Shown: positions 44,937-54,449, counted from the first letter of the stretch. The stretch: 64,000 bases of DNA from Shewanella sp. MTB7 (GCF_027571385.1 NZ_CP085636.1:6055001-6119000); one strand, 5' to 3'. The notes: generated by a model from the sequence alone, not told the origin. Numbers and translations: made by a program.

Positions 44937-45741
44937 TAATTAGGATCTGATCCCACTCCAATTGAGGTGAACCTACCACAATAAAATTAGGATTTCCTAA
45001 ACTCTCTCTCTCGTTATAGGTGAGAGGCTGCAGGTTAATATCCATTATTTCCCCGCCTGCTTCTTCAACAATAATCTGAGCTGCACCGGTGTCCCACTCA
45101 CCCGTTGGACCAATACGAACATAACAATCCGCCTTACCTTCGGCAATTAAGCAACTTTTCAGTGCTGCACCACCTAATACGATCAAATCACAATGCTTGG
45201 CATGACTAAACAGTTTAAGGACAGACTTAGGATCTTGACGACGACTCACCGCCAACGTTAAGGCAGGATCTTTGCTCTGGGGGAGCTGACGACTCATAAT
45301 GCGGCACTCTGACTGATGATCACGCTTATAAGCACCTAAGCCCGCAATTGCATAATAGCAAACCTCGGTCATAGGCACATAGACGACACCCATTATGGGG
45401 CGATTGTGTTCAACTAAAGCGATAATGACAGAAAAATCACCACTTCCAGCTATAAATTCCCCCGTGCCATCTAAGGGATCAACTAACCAATATCGCTCCC
45501 AATGCTGCCGTATCGCAAAAGGGATATTGGCATCCTCTTCGGATAAAACGGGGATATTTGGTGTTAATACCTGTAATGCTACAGTGATAATATTGTGCGC
45601 AGCAATATCAGCTGAAGTCACAGGTGTATTATCTGACTTTGTCTCTTTTTCAAATGTTCCTTTCAGATAGATATCGCGGATCTCCTTACCCGCCACCATG
45701 GCAATCTCAATCACCTGTTCAACATAATCTTCTGGCTTCAT
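44929..45741 (-). CDS. cysQ: 3'(2'),5'-bisphosphate nucleotidase
   Basis: 270 residues of the inositol-phosphatase superfamily. It removes the 3'-phosphate of PAP, a by-product of sulfate assimilation. Metal-binding motifs: EEDANIPF (Glu about 69), DPLDGTGEFIAGSGDFSV and EWDTGAAQIIVEEAGG. Length matches E. coli CysQ. Next to nudE, as in many gammaproteobacteria. Confidence 0.93.
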   Translation of the reverse strand: MKPEDYVEQVIEIAMVAGKEIRDIYLKGTFEKETKSDNTPVTSADIAAHNIITVALQVLTPNIPVLSEEDANIPFAIRQHWERYWLVDPLDGTGEFIAGSGDFSVIIALVEHNRPIMGVVYVPMTEVCYYAIAGLGAYKRDHQSECRIMSRQLPQSKDPALTLAVSRRQDPKSVLKLFSHAKHCDLIVLGGAALKSCLIAEGKADCYVRIGPTGEWDTGAAQIIVEEAGGEIMDINLQPLTYNERESLGNPNFIVVGSPQLEWDQILINE

Positions 45742-45802
45742 AACGGCTCCAACAGCCTATAACTTTCTACTTAACAGATTTAAACGAGTACTAATTTTCT
45801 TA

Positions 45803-46348
45803 CTATAGTTTTAGGTATTTCTGAGCTAAAAACAAGGCGCTTACACTTCTTGATTCCGAAAAATCTTCTTGTTCCAGTAATGCTTGCCACTGCTTAATCG
45901 GCCAAGGAACAAGCTCTATCGGCTCAGGTTCATCCCCTTCAAGCTTACTTTCATAAAGATCTTCGGCAATAAATATCTGCATCCTGCTGGCAAAATAACC
46001 CGGAGCTAAACTGAGTTCCATCAAATGAGTCAGTTTTCTAGCACCATAGCCAATCTCTTCCTGCAGTTCACGGTTTGCCGCCTCATGAGCCTCCTCTCCA
46101 GGATCGATTAATCCCTTAGGGAAACCTAGCTCGTAACTATGAGTGCCGGCTGCATATTCACGACCTAATAATAAAGTATCCCGATTAAGCACAGGTACTA
46201 TCATCACAGCCCCACCATTATTACCCTTCATTCTTTCATAATGTCGTTCGACCTGATTCGAGAATTTTAGGTGCACCTGCTCAATTTTAAACAAACGACT
46301 CTGGGCAACGATTTCTGCTGCTAAAATCTCTGGCTTCTTGTCATTCAT
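45803..46348 (-). CDS. nudE: ADP compounds hydrolase NudE
   Basis: 181 residues. The Nudix box is GLIDPGEEAHEAANRELQEEIG (first part GLIDPGEEAHEAA), with the downstream GAGAGxxxTG-type strand region. Hydrolyses ADP-ribose, NADH and Ap3A. Divergent from the HAD phosphatase gene, as in E. coli where nudE and yrfG are neighbours. Confidence 0.9.
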   Translation of the reverse strand: MNDKKPEILAAEIVAQSRLFKIEQVHLKFSNQVERHYERMKGNNGGAVMIVPVLNRDTLLLGREYAAGTHSYELGFPKGLIDPGEEAHEAANRELQEEIGYGARKLTHLMELSLAPGYFASRMQIFIAEDLYESKLEGDEPEPIELVPWPIKQWQALLEQEDFSESRSVSALFLAQKYLKL

Positions 46349-46424
46349 GAAAATCCCTGACTAAAATTGATATTTCAGTATAATCTTACTACATATACCC
46401 AAAATACTTCAAAGAACACAAACT

Positions 46425-47090
46425 ATGTTTCCTTGGAATAAAATTGATACTGTATTACTTGATATGGACGGTACCCTACTCGATCTGCATTTCGACAATC
46501 ATTTTTGGCTGCAAATCGTTCCCTATGAACTCAGTTGTCAGAAGGGAATTAGCACACAAGACGCCATGAAATTAGTTGAGTCGTCCTATGGCAAAGTATT
46601 TGGTACTTTGCAATGGTATTGCTTTGATTTTTGGCAGCAGGAGTTGGGATTAGATATTTTAGCTTTGCATAAAATATCGGCAGACAAGATTAAGCTAAGA
46701 CAGGACAGCATGCCGTTTCTCAACGCACTTGAATCGCAGAATAAATCTCGTATCTTAGCCACCAATGCTCACCCCAAAAGCTTAGCATTAAAGCTTGAGC
46801 AAACAGAGTTAGGCCTAGGCTTAGATCAAGTGATTTCAAGTCATGAAACCGGTTACCCCAAGGAACATCCTCTTTTTTGGCGACACCTATTTAAGCAGTT
46901 CTCTTTGGAGCCGTCACGGTGCCTGTTTATCGACGACAGCGAAGCGATCTTACACGCATCTAAAAAAGCCGGAGTGGGTTATCAACTTGGCATCACCAAC
47001 CCTGACAGCCAAAAACCAGACAAGGCTTTTAGCGATTTCCCTGCAATCGGGGATTTCCACATCCTACTGGATGACCTATTAGCAAAATGA
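46425..47090 (+). CDS. yrfG: HAD-family GMP/IMP nucleotidase, YrfG-like
   Basis: 221 residues. Motif I LLDMDGTLLDL (Asp about 13 and 15), motif II ILATNAHP, Lys in KEHPLFWRH, motif III FIDDSEAIL. Length and neighbour nudE match YrfG of E. coli, a purine 5'-nucleotidase. Confidence 0.87.
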   Translation: MFPWNKIDTVLLDMDGTLLDLHFDNHFWLQIVPYELSCQKGISTQDAMKLVESSYGKVFGTLQWYCFDFWQQELGLDILALHKISADKIKLRQDSMPFLNALESQNKSRILATNAHPKSLALKLEQTELGLGLDQVISSHETGYPKEHPLFWRHLFKQFSLEPSRCLFIDDSEAILHASKKAGVGYQLGITNPDSQKPDKAFSDFPAIGDFHILLDDLLAK

Positions 47091-47621
47091 TTTGTCAGCC
47101 GTTCAAATGAACGCTAATGACATTTTCTACGGGTTAGTTGTAGCGTTAGCTAAATCACTACGACCCCTTTGTTCTTTCGCTCTACATTTTAGAGACAAAG
47201 ATAAAAATCTCTCACCACGGAGCGCTGCACGGAGATCACGGAGAAGAGCTGGAGTTTTTGCTGTTGATTTTCTACGTGGCACTCTGTGTTCCAACAACAT
47301 CTCTGTTTAATGGCCACTTCGGCTCCAGCCTCTCGCTCGAAGAGTTTCACTTTAAGATTACCGCAATTAGCTACGACCCATCTATTCTCGCTTTATTCTC
47401 GACCCCTTTGTTCTCAAGACCTGACCCTGAGCTTCATTTTTTACAGATCAAATTATTCTGATGGTCAAAAATATTACTAGTATTAACAGAATGAGTATCA
47501 ATTTGTAGGTAGGAAGCTTAGCTAGAATAATCAATAGTTGAACCATAGTAATCACCATAAAGTAGACATGGTGTAAGTGTGAGGTTTTCTTAGTTTATAA
47601 TCAGGGGTACAAAAAAGAACA
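47091..47621. other. Intergenic region with degenerate repeats, no gene seen
   Basis: The sequence holds CACCACGGAGCGC...GATCACGGAG (about 47214-47242), a pattern like intergenic repeats common in marine gammaproteobacteria, and two related segments around CGACCCCTTTGTTCT (47161) and CGACCCCTTTGTTCTCA (47399). Short open frames here lack ribosome sites and protein-like composition. Confidence 0.5.
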
Positions 47622-48341
47622 TCAGTAGCTTAGCCCTACAAATGGTCGCTCAGCTAGTTCCAAATGTAGCACCTCCGACGGGGTAAATTTAAGTTTTAGC
47701 GGTTTCTGAAGTCCTCTCTTAGCAAAATGAAAATCAAACAGTTCAGCTAATGAGTAATGCTTTAAGTGCTCTTCATAATAACCATGTATTAGGTGATACA
47801 CAGGTCTACTTGACCTATGAATAATACGCTTGAGGTTTTCTAACCTTGATTTTGGATCTTGTAATTTAGAACGATCAGATTCATATGCACGAGCACTCCA
47901 AGATAGAAGCTCCTCAAAAGACTTGTCAGCACTATTCAAAATGGCATTGTTATATGCCGTGTATGCGTGGTAAGCCTGTAGTCGCTGTTCTAAGCGATGT
48001 GTTCCCTTCGATATTGTTTGATCTATTAGCTTCCAAGGCTGTTTGATCAACCATGCATTCTGAATATCTTCTGGCTGTTCTTTAAACATAGATACAAGCT
48101 TGCCATCATAGATTCGGCTATAAGCGCTGATCATCGAAGTAAAAAATCTAATTCTGTGTGAGATTTCTTTTGGCTTTTGTGAGGGGTACGCAAGTAAAGC
48201 TAAATACTGTGCACAACCAATTGTACCGTCCAGAATTAGGTATGTTTGAGCAAAGTTAGCTTGGTAGGAGATAAATATCTGATCTATTTCGTGATCAATC
48301 TCTTTCTTATTATTTTGATAAAACTCGTAAAATTCATCCAC
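47622..48341 (-). CDS. Hypothetical protein, unknown family
   Basis: 239 residues, helical and rich in Tyr, Ser and Arg (NNKKEIDHEIDQIFISYQAN; RLEQRLQAYHAYTAYNNAIL). No signal peptide, membrane segment or known motif. It starts with GTG (48341) behind AAGGAG at the right distance. Flanked by repeat-rich sequence on both sides and lying between the core genes yrfG and gspN, it looks like an acquired accessory gene (inference). Confidence 0.7.
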   Translation of the reverse strand: MDEFYEFYQNNKKEIDHEIDQIFISYQANFAQTYLILDGTIGCAQYLALLAYPSQKPKEISHRIRFFTSMISAYSRIYDGKLVSMFKEQPEDIQNAWLIKQPWKLIDQTISKGTHRLEQRLQAYHAYTAYNNAILNSADKSFEELLSWSARAYESDRSKLQDPKSRLENLKRIIHRSSRPVYHLIHGYYEEHLKHYSLAELFDFHFAKRGLQKPLKLKFTPSEVLHLELAERPFVGLSY

Positions 48342-48649
48342 TCTTTACTCCTTGGATAAAGGGGGCCGAATCCATTAGCCAAAATCGAAGAGATAAACAC
48401 TCGGGTGTAGATGCAGCAGTGAGCTTCGATGACATGGATGTCATCGTAGAGACTACAGGGAGCGTACTTGCGGCGTCTCACTGAGGTATCTGCACATAAG
48501 CATGCTGCAAGCAATAAACACCAATTCAGCTATGGTATTAGGCCGATAACCTAATACCGATACAGTTCAATGAATTAAACTTAATAAAGATATTTGAAAC
48601 TTGTTATCAGACAAGTAAGCTAACCTGATTAAGCAACCCCTTTCTTAAG
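48342..48649. repeat. Probable intergenic repeat element with a perfect palindrome
   Basis: Within this gap, CGATGACATGGATGTCATCG (48427-48446) is a palindrome with 9-bp arms. The following stretch, CAGGGAGCGTACTTGCGGCG to GCTGCAAGCAATAAACACC (about 48458-48522), has the look of a dispersed Shewanella-type repeat, from memory only. No coding frame is credible. Confidence 0.45.
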
Positions 48650-48658
48650 CTAAAGGGG
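48637..48658 (-). terminator. Weak hairpin at the end of the gsp operon
   Basis: CCCCTTT and AAAGGGG around an 8-nt loop that contains CTTAAG; the hairpin covers the gspN stop codon. No long T tract follows on the minus strand, so terminator function is uncertain. Confidence 0.4.
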
Positions 48659-49408
48659 GATTCGTCCTTGGTAACTAATTGGATAATAACCTTGGCTATC
48701 TTTTTTACCTAAAAAGCCTAGTGCTTTCTTAAGATCTTCTGGCTGAGAGGAGACTTCTTTAATTTTGGCCGAAACCTGCACCATCTTGTCCGCTTTCACT
48801 ACAACGGTGCCATCGAGACCCAACTGATTCATCCCTTCATCGGATCTCACTTTAATATTACCATCTTCACAACTCAGTCCTAGCTCGATATCACCCAACG
48901 GGTAGTTACCGAATTGATTCGTCACCCGTACAGTATTCAGAAATAGCTTACCATTTAACTGTTCACACCAAGGCTGACCTTGTTGGAGTCTTTCGACAAA
49001 CAAGCTGATTTCACCATTCACTTCGGTGCGAAAAGGCAGACGAGTATTGCCTAATAGAAAACTGCTCGGTGCTTCAAACCTTATCCCTTCAGCGTCGATA
49101 CCGGACATAGACAGAGTCACGAGTCCTTTGCCGTTAACCGCAGAACCGCGATTACCGATCACAAGATCTAACTTAGCCTTACCCAAAAACAATCCCCAAG
49201 GGCTTAGCTGCCAGCGAACCTGTTCGAGCTGTCGTCGCTGTATTTTTAAGGTTTCAATTTTGCCGGACCAAATAGAGCCAGAAACACCAGCGACACTGAT
49301 ATTGTTTGGCAGCGGCGCCAGTTTAACAGCGACACTTGCCGGAAACAGTACGATCATAAAAACCAAATAAATCGCCACGCCCAAAATAATCTTTTTCGTT
49401 AAGTTCAC
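48650..49408 (-). CDS. gspN: Type II secretion protein GspN
   Basis: 252 residues. An N-terminal membrane anchor (KIILGVAIYLVFMIVLFPAS) and a periplasmic domain with the typical GSIWSGK motif (about 44-50). It is the last gene of the operon; GspN is not required in all T2SS and its role is unclear. Confidence 0.9.
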   Translation of the reverse strand: MNLTKKIILGVAIYLVFMIVLFPASVAVKLAPLPNNISVAGVSGSIWSGKIETLKIQRRQLEQVRWQLSPWGLFLGKAKLDLVIGNRGSAVNGKGLVTLSMSGIDAEGIRFEAPSSFLLGNTRLPFRTEVNGEISLFVERLQQGQPWCEQLNGKLFLNTVRVTNQFGNYPLGDIELGLSCEDGNIKVRSDEGMNQLGLDGTVVVKADKMVQVSAKIKEVSSQPEDLKKALGFLGKKDSQGYYPISYQGRIPL

Positions 49409-49438
49409 TACAATACCTTAATTAAAACAATCGGCTCT

Positions 49439-49915
49439 TTACTGTGAAAGCTGGATACGACGAACCTTAACCAAACCAGGTAGATCGGATTCTGCAAGGT
49501 CGATACTATCCAGTGATAAGCCTTTGACCTGTACCAACTCATTTAAATAACCCAGTAATGCATCGAAAGGAACGTCATCCATCCAAATTTGAATCTTATT
49601 ACCCTGGGGCTGCATACGAGTGATTTCGAGACCAAAGGAACCAGCAGTCTGATTCACCGCAGCACTTAAACTACCTTTAAAACTCGTCTCATTGCCTCTC
49701 AGTTTTAAACCCGCAATCTTGTTTGCTGTCTGTTTAACAAAATTCAGCGTGTTCTGTTGAGCCTTTAGGCCGCGTTCAGCGTCCGACTCAGCGTTGACCA
49801 TGGGAGTCCAGATCCCCCAATATAAAATAGCTAATAACAAAAAACCGCCACAAGTTCCAACCAGTTGCTGCTCTCGTAGGATCAGTCCACTCCACCAAGC
49901 TTTCAAGTTATCCAT
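49439..49915 (-). CDS. gspM: Type II secretion inner-membrane protein GspM
   Basis: 158 residues with one membrane segment (LVGTCGGFLLLAILYWGIWT, about 18-37) preceded by a short cytoplasmic end and followed by a ferredoxin-like periplasmic domain. GspM pairs with GspL in the assembly platform. Starts 2 nt after gspL. Confidence 0.92.
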   Translation of the reverse strand: MDNLKAWWSGLILREQQLVGTCGGFLLLAILYWGIWTPMVNAESDAERGLKAQQNTLNFVKQTANKIAGLKLRGNETSFKGSLSAAVNQTAGSFGLEITRMQPQGNKIQIWMDDVPFDALLGYLNELVQVKGLSLDSIDLAESDLPGLVKVRRIQLSQ

Positions 49916-49916
49916 C

Positions 49917-51116
49917 TTATCTACTCCTCAGTGTTAGTGTGCTAGTCACTGAGTCTTCGCCACTGTTCATAGCCCCAGAATCGAGCTGATAGGAAGCTGA
50001 GGCGATAGTTTTAAACTGCTCTATTTGAGCATAACTCTTCGCGATGACCTGCATTCTTAACTCACCGCGGGCACTATCAAAACGTAAGGTTACTGGCTTT
50101 AATGCTGGCACTTTAATAAAAGCAGGTTCTAGGCCTTGAAGCATGGTGAAAAACTCACTGCCACCGCCACTTCCCTGCATGCTACGCAACTGTTTGTCCA
50201 TCTGAGATCTCAGATTTACAATTCTGGAACTGCCCGGTACAGCTTGTTTATAGATGGCTTCACTTTCTGCTTTCAATCTCACCTGTTCAGTGTTCATTTG
50301 GTGAATATTAAGGCCTTTACTTACTAGACCTAGCACCAAGGCAACCCCAATCACAATGGCTACATTGCGCCACAAAGATAGATTTTTACCATACTCACGT
50401 TTAGGGGTATAGACACCAGACAACAGGTTTAATGGCGCAGAAAGAATTCCCTTTGCCAACACTAGCATCGGCAACTCAAGAGCCTGAGGTTTGATATCTG
50501 TGCCTGCAAATGCCAACTCACTATGGCCAGCAACGGTAACTAGGGCCTCTTGCCCTTCTGGAAACATTTTTGGCAAGACTAAATCCAACCAATCCGCTGG
50601 TAGACTGACACCGGAAGCCTCACCTGTTCTGACTAAATATTCTTGGTTAAACTGAATCGCAGCCCATTGGCATCCATCAAGAGGCAGAGCTAAACAATCA
50701 GGCACTAGACTTTTAACCTTTAGTCCCGCTTCACTTAACCAACTCATCCAGTCTTGCATCTGTTGATGTGAAACTACTGCGACACTCAAGGTTCCATCAG
50801 TACGCGGACCCGGTACAAAGTGAAGCTTTTCAACATTTTCAGCTAGGGACTCTTCAAGCATAAATGGCAACGCCTGAATAGCTTGACGCTGCCCTTTCTC
50901 TGGCAGTTCAACAGAGGTTAACGTGATCGCTGAAGCTGGCACTAATACGTCCACTGGACGATTACCCGCGCGCTCAGTTAAACTTGCTAGTGCTGTCGCA
51001 TCTTTTAGTTCACCCGAAGCAATAATCTCTTGCTCCTGTTCGGACCACACCAACCAAGAGCAAACTTGCTCTGAACTTGTCCCTAAGCGAATAAATAATC
51101 TTTCACTCACATTCAT
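49917..51116 (-). CDS. gspL: Type II secretion assembly protein GspL
   Basis: 399 residues. The cytoplasmic actin-like domain (about 1-240) binds GspE; a membrane helix (VAIVIGVALVLGLVSKGLNI, about 257-276) and a periplasmic ferredoxin-like domain follow. This domain order and length are standard. Confidence 0.92.
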   Translation of the reverse strand: MNVSERLFIRLGTSSEQVCSWLVWSEQEQEIIASGELKDATALASLTERAGNRPVDVLVPASAITLTSVELPEKGQRQAIQALPFMLEESLAENVEKLHFVPGPRTDGTLSVAVVSHQQMQDWMSWLSEAGLKVKSLVPDCLALPLDGCQWAAIQFNQEYLVRTGEASGVSLPADWLDLVLPKMFPEGQEALVTVAGHSELAFAGTDIKPQALELPMLVLAKGILSAPLNLLSGVYTPKREYGKNLSLWRNVAIVIGVALVLGLVSKGLNIHQMNTEQVRLKAESEAIYKQAVPGSSRIVNLRSQMDKQLRSMQGSGGGSEFFTMLQGLEPAFIKVPALKPVTLRFDSARGELRMQVIAKSYAQIEQFKTIASASYQLDSGAMNSGEDSVTSTLTLRSR

Positions 51117-51189
51117 TCTCCACCTATCTCATGGCACTTTGCCGATAAGATGTCATTATTTTTATTCTGCCACTCACGCAACAGTATGG

Positions 51190-52191
51190 CTACTTCTGCC
51201 CACCAAACTGCCGAGTTAATATATCAAAATTCGAACCTTCAGCCTTCATCACACTCTCTAAACGAAAGGTTGCCGTATCCACCTTAGCACCGGCTTCAAG
51301 CAAAAAATATTTACTCTCAACCACAAAACTAGAACCTAAAGCCGCATTCGCTGACAACAAGCTGACTACTGATGAGTTATCTTTAAAATCTTCTATTGTT
51401 TCAAAACCATCGCCTGGACGTTGATTAATAATACTTTCAGCCTCACTGACTGACATCTTGTCATCAAACATGCCAGCTAACAGTGCAGCCTGCTCGACCT
51501 TGACTGTATTTACATTCAATAACTGCTGATCATTGCCTGGGATAGCGCAGATATAGGGTAACAACTTAAGATAAATATCCTGAGAGTATCCCATCACAGC
51601 TCTTAGCTCACTTCGATGATTCATCAAAGTATTCGCCGCGCGATAGGGCACATTACGAGACTCGTATTCAGCGTCTTCTGCACCAAATGGACTCGCCGTG
51701 GTATCTTCATCGAGATAGTCTTTCAAGGTATGAGTCAGACGCTCCGCAGAAAATTCATCCATACCTAAAGCAACCAGTAACCCCTTGTATTGGATAGCAG
51801 CGAGGGGCAACTTAGGCTGGCCGCTGCCATCTAATTCACCTTTAGTATCCACGGACAGAGCATTAAGGTTAAAACAAGCACGCATATCGCTTATTTTACC
51901 GCCAATCTCTCCATGTTCTGCAGGGAAGACCACATCAGCTTGAGCCCAATACTGTTGCAGATGGACCCGACCTTCAGAGTCATCTAAATCTTGTTTTAAC
52001 ACCTTTTTAGTCAACTCTTCCGCTGAGAGTGCATACCAATAGGCCTGATCATATTGGGCTAAATTTAAGGTACGGCGCATCGACAGTTGGTTGCGACTGT
52101 TGATATTAGTCGCAATAATCGCCACCATTGCCACAATAAGCAGCACCACAATCAGGGCTACACCCTTTTGTTGCTTTGGCAGCTTACCCAC
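51190..52191 (-). CDS. gspK: Type II secretion minor pseudopilin GspK
   Basis: 333 residues with an N-terminal prepilin-like helix (GVALIVVLLIVAMVAIIATN) and the large extra domain typical of GspK, including repeated helix-hairpin segments and a calcium site region (DMR..DEDTTASPFG). GspK tops the pseudopilus with I and J. The start is GTG at 52191, sharing one base with the gspJ stop (TAGTG). GspK lacks Glu5, as is usual. Confidence 0.92.
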   Translation of the reverse strand: MGKLPKQQKGVALIVVLLIVAMVAIIATNINSRNQLSMRRTLNLAQYDQAYWYALSAEELTKKVLKQDLDDSEGRVHLQQYWAQADVVFPAEHGEIGGKISDMRACFNLNALSVDTKGELDGSGQPKLPLAAIQYKGLLVALGMDEFSAERLTHTLKDYLDEDTTASPFGAEDAEYESRNVPYRAANTLMNHRSELRAVMGYSQDIYLKLLPYICAIPGNDQQLLNVNTVKVEQAALLAGMFDDKMSVSEAESIINQRPGDGFETIEDFKDNSSVVSLLSANAALGSSFVVESKYFLLEAGAKVDTATFRLESVMKAEGSNFDILTRQFGGQK

Positions 52192-53012
52192 TAACCATTC
52201 CCCTTATCACGACCATTTTCGTCAGTATCACCGCCGTTGTTATCACCGCCGTTGTTATCACCGCCGTTGTTATCACCGCCGTTGTTATTACCGCCGTTGT
52301 TATTACCGCCGTTGTTATTGCCGCCGTTGTTATTGCCGCCGTTGTTATTGCCGCCGTTGTTACTGCCGCCGTTGTTATTACCGCTGCCTGAATCTGGTCT
52401 AGCACCGACGGGCAGTAGAAACTTACGCTGAATTTTTCCTAACCCTTCAAGTTCAATCTCCATAGCGATCGCTTTAGGTAAGTCAGTGGCCTCTACTTTT
52501 CGCTCCCACTTATCTTCCATAAAGAAGGAATACTCCACAGAGATGACATCTTTCATTACTATGGTTTTAATCGGATCACTACCAAATTCAGGCTCAGGAT
52601 AAGGGTAATACCAACGCTCTAGATTATTATCTCTTACGACATAAGCAACGGATTGAATACTGCCACGAGGCAGAATGCCATCGGGATTTAGCCAGCCTAA
52701 TCGGAAAAAGACGATGGCTTCAGATTCAGAATCTAAAATGTCCGAACCCGTTTGAAAAACCGTACTACCACGACCTCCTTCGAGCAAGCGTGGTGTCCGC
52801 GCGACCATTTGGCTGAAGTCCCGCTCTAAGGCACCGAAACCTTGTTGTATCGCCTTGAGTTTATTTGAAAACTCTTTGGTGACTTCATCGTTACGCATTA
52901 CCGTTTGCAATACTGCATTTGAGGCAAGGCCTAACATGGCAAATATCGCGATAGCCACGAGCATCTCAATCAGAGTAAAACCTACGCTGCTATTTTTCTT
53001 GATTAAATACAT
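52191..53012 (-). CDS. gspJ: Type II secretion minor pseudopilin GspJ with Asn-Gly repeat tail
   Basis: 273 residues, some 65 longer than usual. The prepilin signal is VGFTLIEMLVAIAIF (cleavage after Gly, Glu5 kept), and the normal GspJ fold runs to about residue 205. After it comes a low-complexity tail of ten pentapeptides of type NNNGG/DNNGG coded by a 15-bp tandem repeat at 52231-52380, ending with an acidic-basic tip. As GspJ is at the pseudopilus tip, the tail would face the secretin vestibule. Confidence 0.92.
   Translation of the reverse strand: MYLIKKNSSVGFTLIEMLVAIAIFAMLGLASNAVLQTVMRNDEVTKEFSNKLKAIQQGFGALERDFSQMVARTPRLLEGGRGSTVFQTGSDILDSESEAIVFFRLGWLNPDGILPRGSIQSVAYVVRDNNLERWYYPYPEPEFGSDPIKTIVMKDVISVEYSFFMEDKWERKVEATDLPKAIAMEIELEGLGKIQRKFLLPVGARPDSGSGNNNGGSNNGGNNNGGNNNGGNNNGGNNNGGNNNGGDNNGGDNNGGDNNGGDTDENGRDKGNG
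52231..52380. repeat. 15-bp minisatellite inside gspJ, ten copies
   Basis: The unit CCGCCGTTGTTATCA (plus strand) is repeated ten times without gaps. Variants cluster in order: ATCA x3, ATTA x2, ATTG x3, ACTG, ATTA (last four bases), giving Asp, Asn or Ser at the variable residue. The unit is a multiple of three, so copy-number change keeps the frame. Confidence 0.97.
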
Positions 53013-53397
53013 AGCTACTTACCTGAGCGGCAATACGTTCAAAACGCTGATCATCACTCACGCTAACTCGGATCATGCGAAATTTATCATCTGTGGTCTT
53101 TACCACTTCCTTACGCCAGTACCAATCTTTACCCGCAAGTTCAGTTTGGTCCTCTTTTTTACCTAGCTCAGGAAACTTGGTCTCTAACCTAGCATCGACC
53201 ATCACGTTATCAGCCACCCATTGGGCATAAGTACGTTGTTCTAAAATGGGCATATTCGCCATCTGCTCACCTAAGCTTTTGGTGATCGATACCGCTGCAA
53301 TCGAAAAAACCGCCAGTGCAACGATAACCTCAAGCAAGGTCATCCCCTTGGCTTTACTGCTATTACCGCATTTAACGTTAGCGATCATCGAAGCCAT
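52990..53397 (-). CDS. gspI: Type II secretion minor pseudopilin GspI
   Basis: 135 residues. Prepilin signal KGMTLLEVIVALAVFSIAAV; the N-terminal leader is somewhat long (about 18 residues), so the true start may be the ATG at 53388. Overlaps gspH and gspJ. Nucleates the tip complex with J and K. Confidence 0.92.
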   Translation of the reverse strand: MASMIANVKCGNSSKAKGMTLLEVIVALAVFSIAAVSITKSLGEQMANMPILEQRTYAQWVADNVMVDARLETKFPELGKKEDQTELAGKDWYWRKEVVKTTDDKFRMIRVSVSDDQRFERIAAQVSSYVFNQEK

Positions 53398-53962
53398 CGT
53401 TTCTCCCTAGCGTTAACCGTCCCAATGCATCACCAACCACTAAAGCTTCAACCTCTTTACCTCTTTCATCTTCACTGACAAACATCAGCTCAAATGCACT
53501 CATCTCTCCACTTGGAAATAACAAGATTTGCGGTTCAGGAAACTTCTTCTTATCCTCTTCGGACTTTTCAATCAATGGCTCTTCAAACCAAGAGTCCTTC
53601 TCTTCATCGTCCTGCACTAAAGGCAGGCCGTCGAGTACGAGGTCAATACGCACTCCAGCTTCCATCTGTCTCTCGCCTAAAATTCTGTCGTTAGTCAGAG
53701 GTTTCCATTTACCCTCGTCATAGATGACATATTTATAGCTCTCCTTTTCGACGACGATACCGATGAAATGACCGCTAAGCACAGTTTCATCGAGCACCAT
53801 CTCTGTCGCTGCCATAAACTGTTGAGCCGTTTTCTCTAGATCACGTTGCTTATCGGCACCACTCATGCTCATGGTCACAGCAGAAGCGGCCATTCCCATT
53901 AAGAGAATGACCAATAACACTTCCATTAAGGTAAAGCCCTTTTGATGGGAATATCTCATCAA
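53378..53962 (-). CDS. gspH: Type II secretion minor pseudopilin GspH
   Basis: 194 residues. Short leader MMRYSHQKG, then FTLMEVLLVILLMGMAASAV. The globular part is acidic (DEEKDSWFEEPLIEKSEEDK). Position and length fit GspH, which joins the tip to the major pseudopilus. Confidence 0.92.
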   Translation of the reverse strand: MMRYSHQKGFTLMEVLLVILLMGMAASAVTMSMSGADKQRDLEKTAQQFMAATEMVLDETVLSGHFIGIVVEKESYKYVIYDEGKWKPLTNDRILGERQMEAGVRIDLVLDGLPLVQDDEEKDSWFEEPLIEKSEEDKKKFPEPQILLFPSGEMSAFELMFVSEDERGKEVEALVVGDALGRLTLGRNDGFDDR

Positions 53963-54014
53963 ATATCTGTCCTAAGCGTCATGATTATGTAGGTACTAAC
54001 TAAAAGCTCAGTGT

Positions 54015-54449
54015 TTACTGATAATTCTGTAGATTCCAGTTACCGATATCATCTTCTGTGCCCGCTTGGCCATCAGGACCCGCACTGAATATATCAATCT
54101 TGCCATTTTCACCAGGGCTTAATAACAGATAATCATTGCGCCATGGATCTTGTGATATACGCTTCACATAACCATCTTCACGGTAGTTACGCGGCTCTGG
54201 TGAGCCTGTTGGTTTTTGGGTTAATGCTTCTAAACCTTGCTCTGTGGTTGGATAGATACTGTTATCCAACTTATACATGTCCAAAGAGTTTTCTAATGCC
54301 ACAATATCTGAGATCGCCTTTTGAATATCCGCTTTATCTTTGTTACCCATAAGATTAGGTACCACCATCGAGGCCAAAATACCTAAAATAACGATCACGA
54401 CCATCACTTCGAGTAGTGTAAAACCTTGCTGCTTATTTCTCACTTTCAT
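54015..54449 (-). CDS. gspG: Type II secretion major pseudopilin GspG
   Basis: 144 residues from MKVRNKQQG; AGAGGAAG lies 7 nt before this ATG, so I reject a longer frame that starts at 54494. Prepilin signal QGFTLLEVMVVIVILGILAS with Glu5, and the conserved C-terminal calcium-binding loop (about DIFSAGPDGQAGTEDDIGNW). Polymerises to the pseudopilus that drives secretion. Confidence 0.96.
   Translation of the reverse strand: MKVRNKQQGFTLLEVMVVIVILGILASMVVPNLMGNKDKADIQKAISDIVALENSLDMYKLDNSIYPTTEQGLEALTQKPTGSPEPRNYREDGYVKRISQDPWRNDYLLLSPGENGKIDIFSAGPDGQAGTEDDIGNWNLQNYQ

Noticed and set aside
47092..47480. Three short plus-strand frames after yrfG
   Set aside because: They overlap each other and degenerate repeats, and none has a ribosome site or protein-like composition.
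52176..52405. Long open frames on both strands across the gspJ repeats
   Set aside because: They result from a repeat unit with no stop codons; only the gspJ frame has a real start and family signature.
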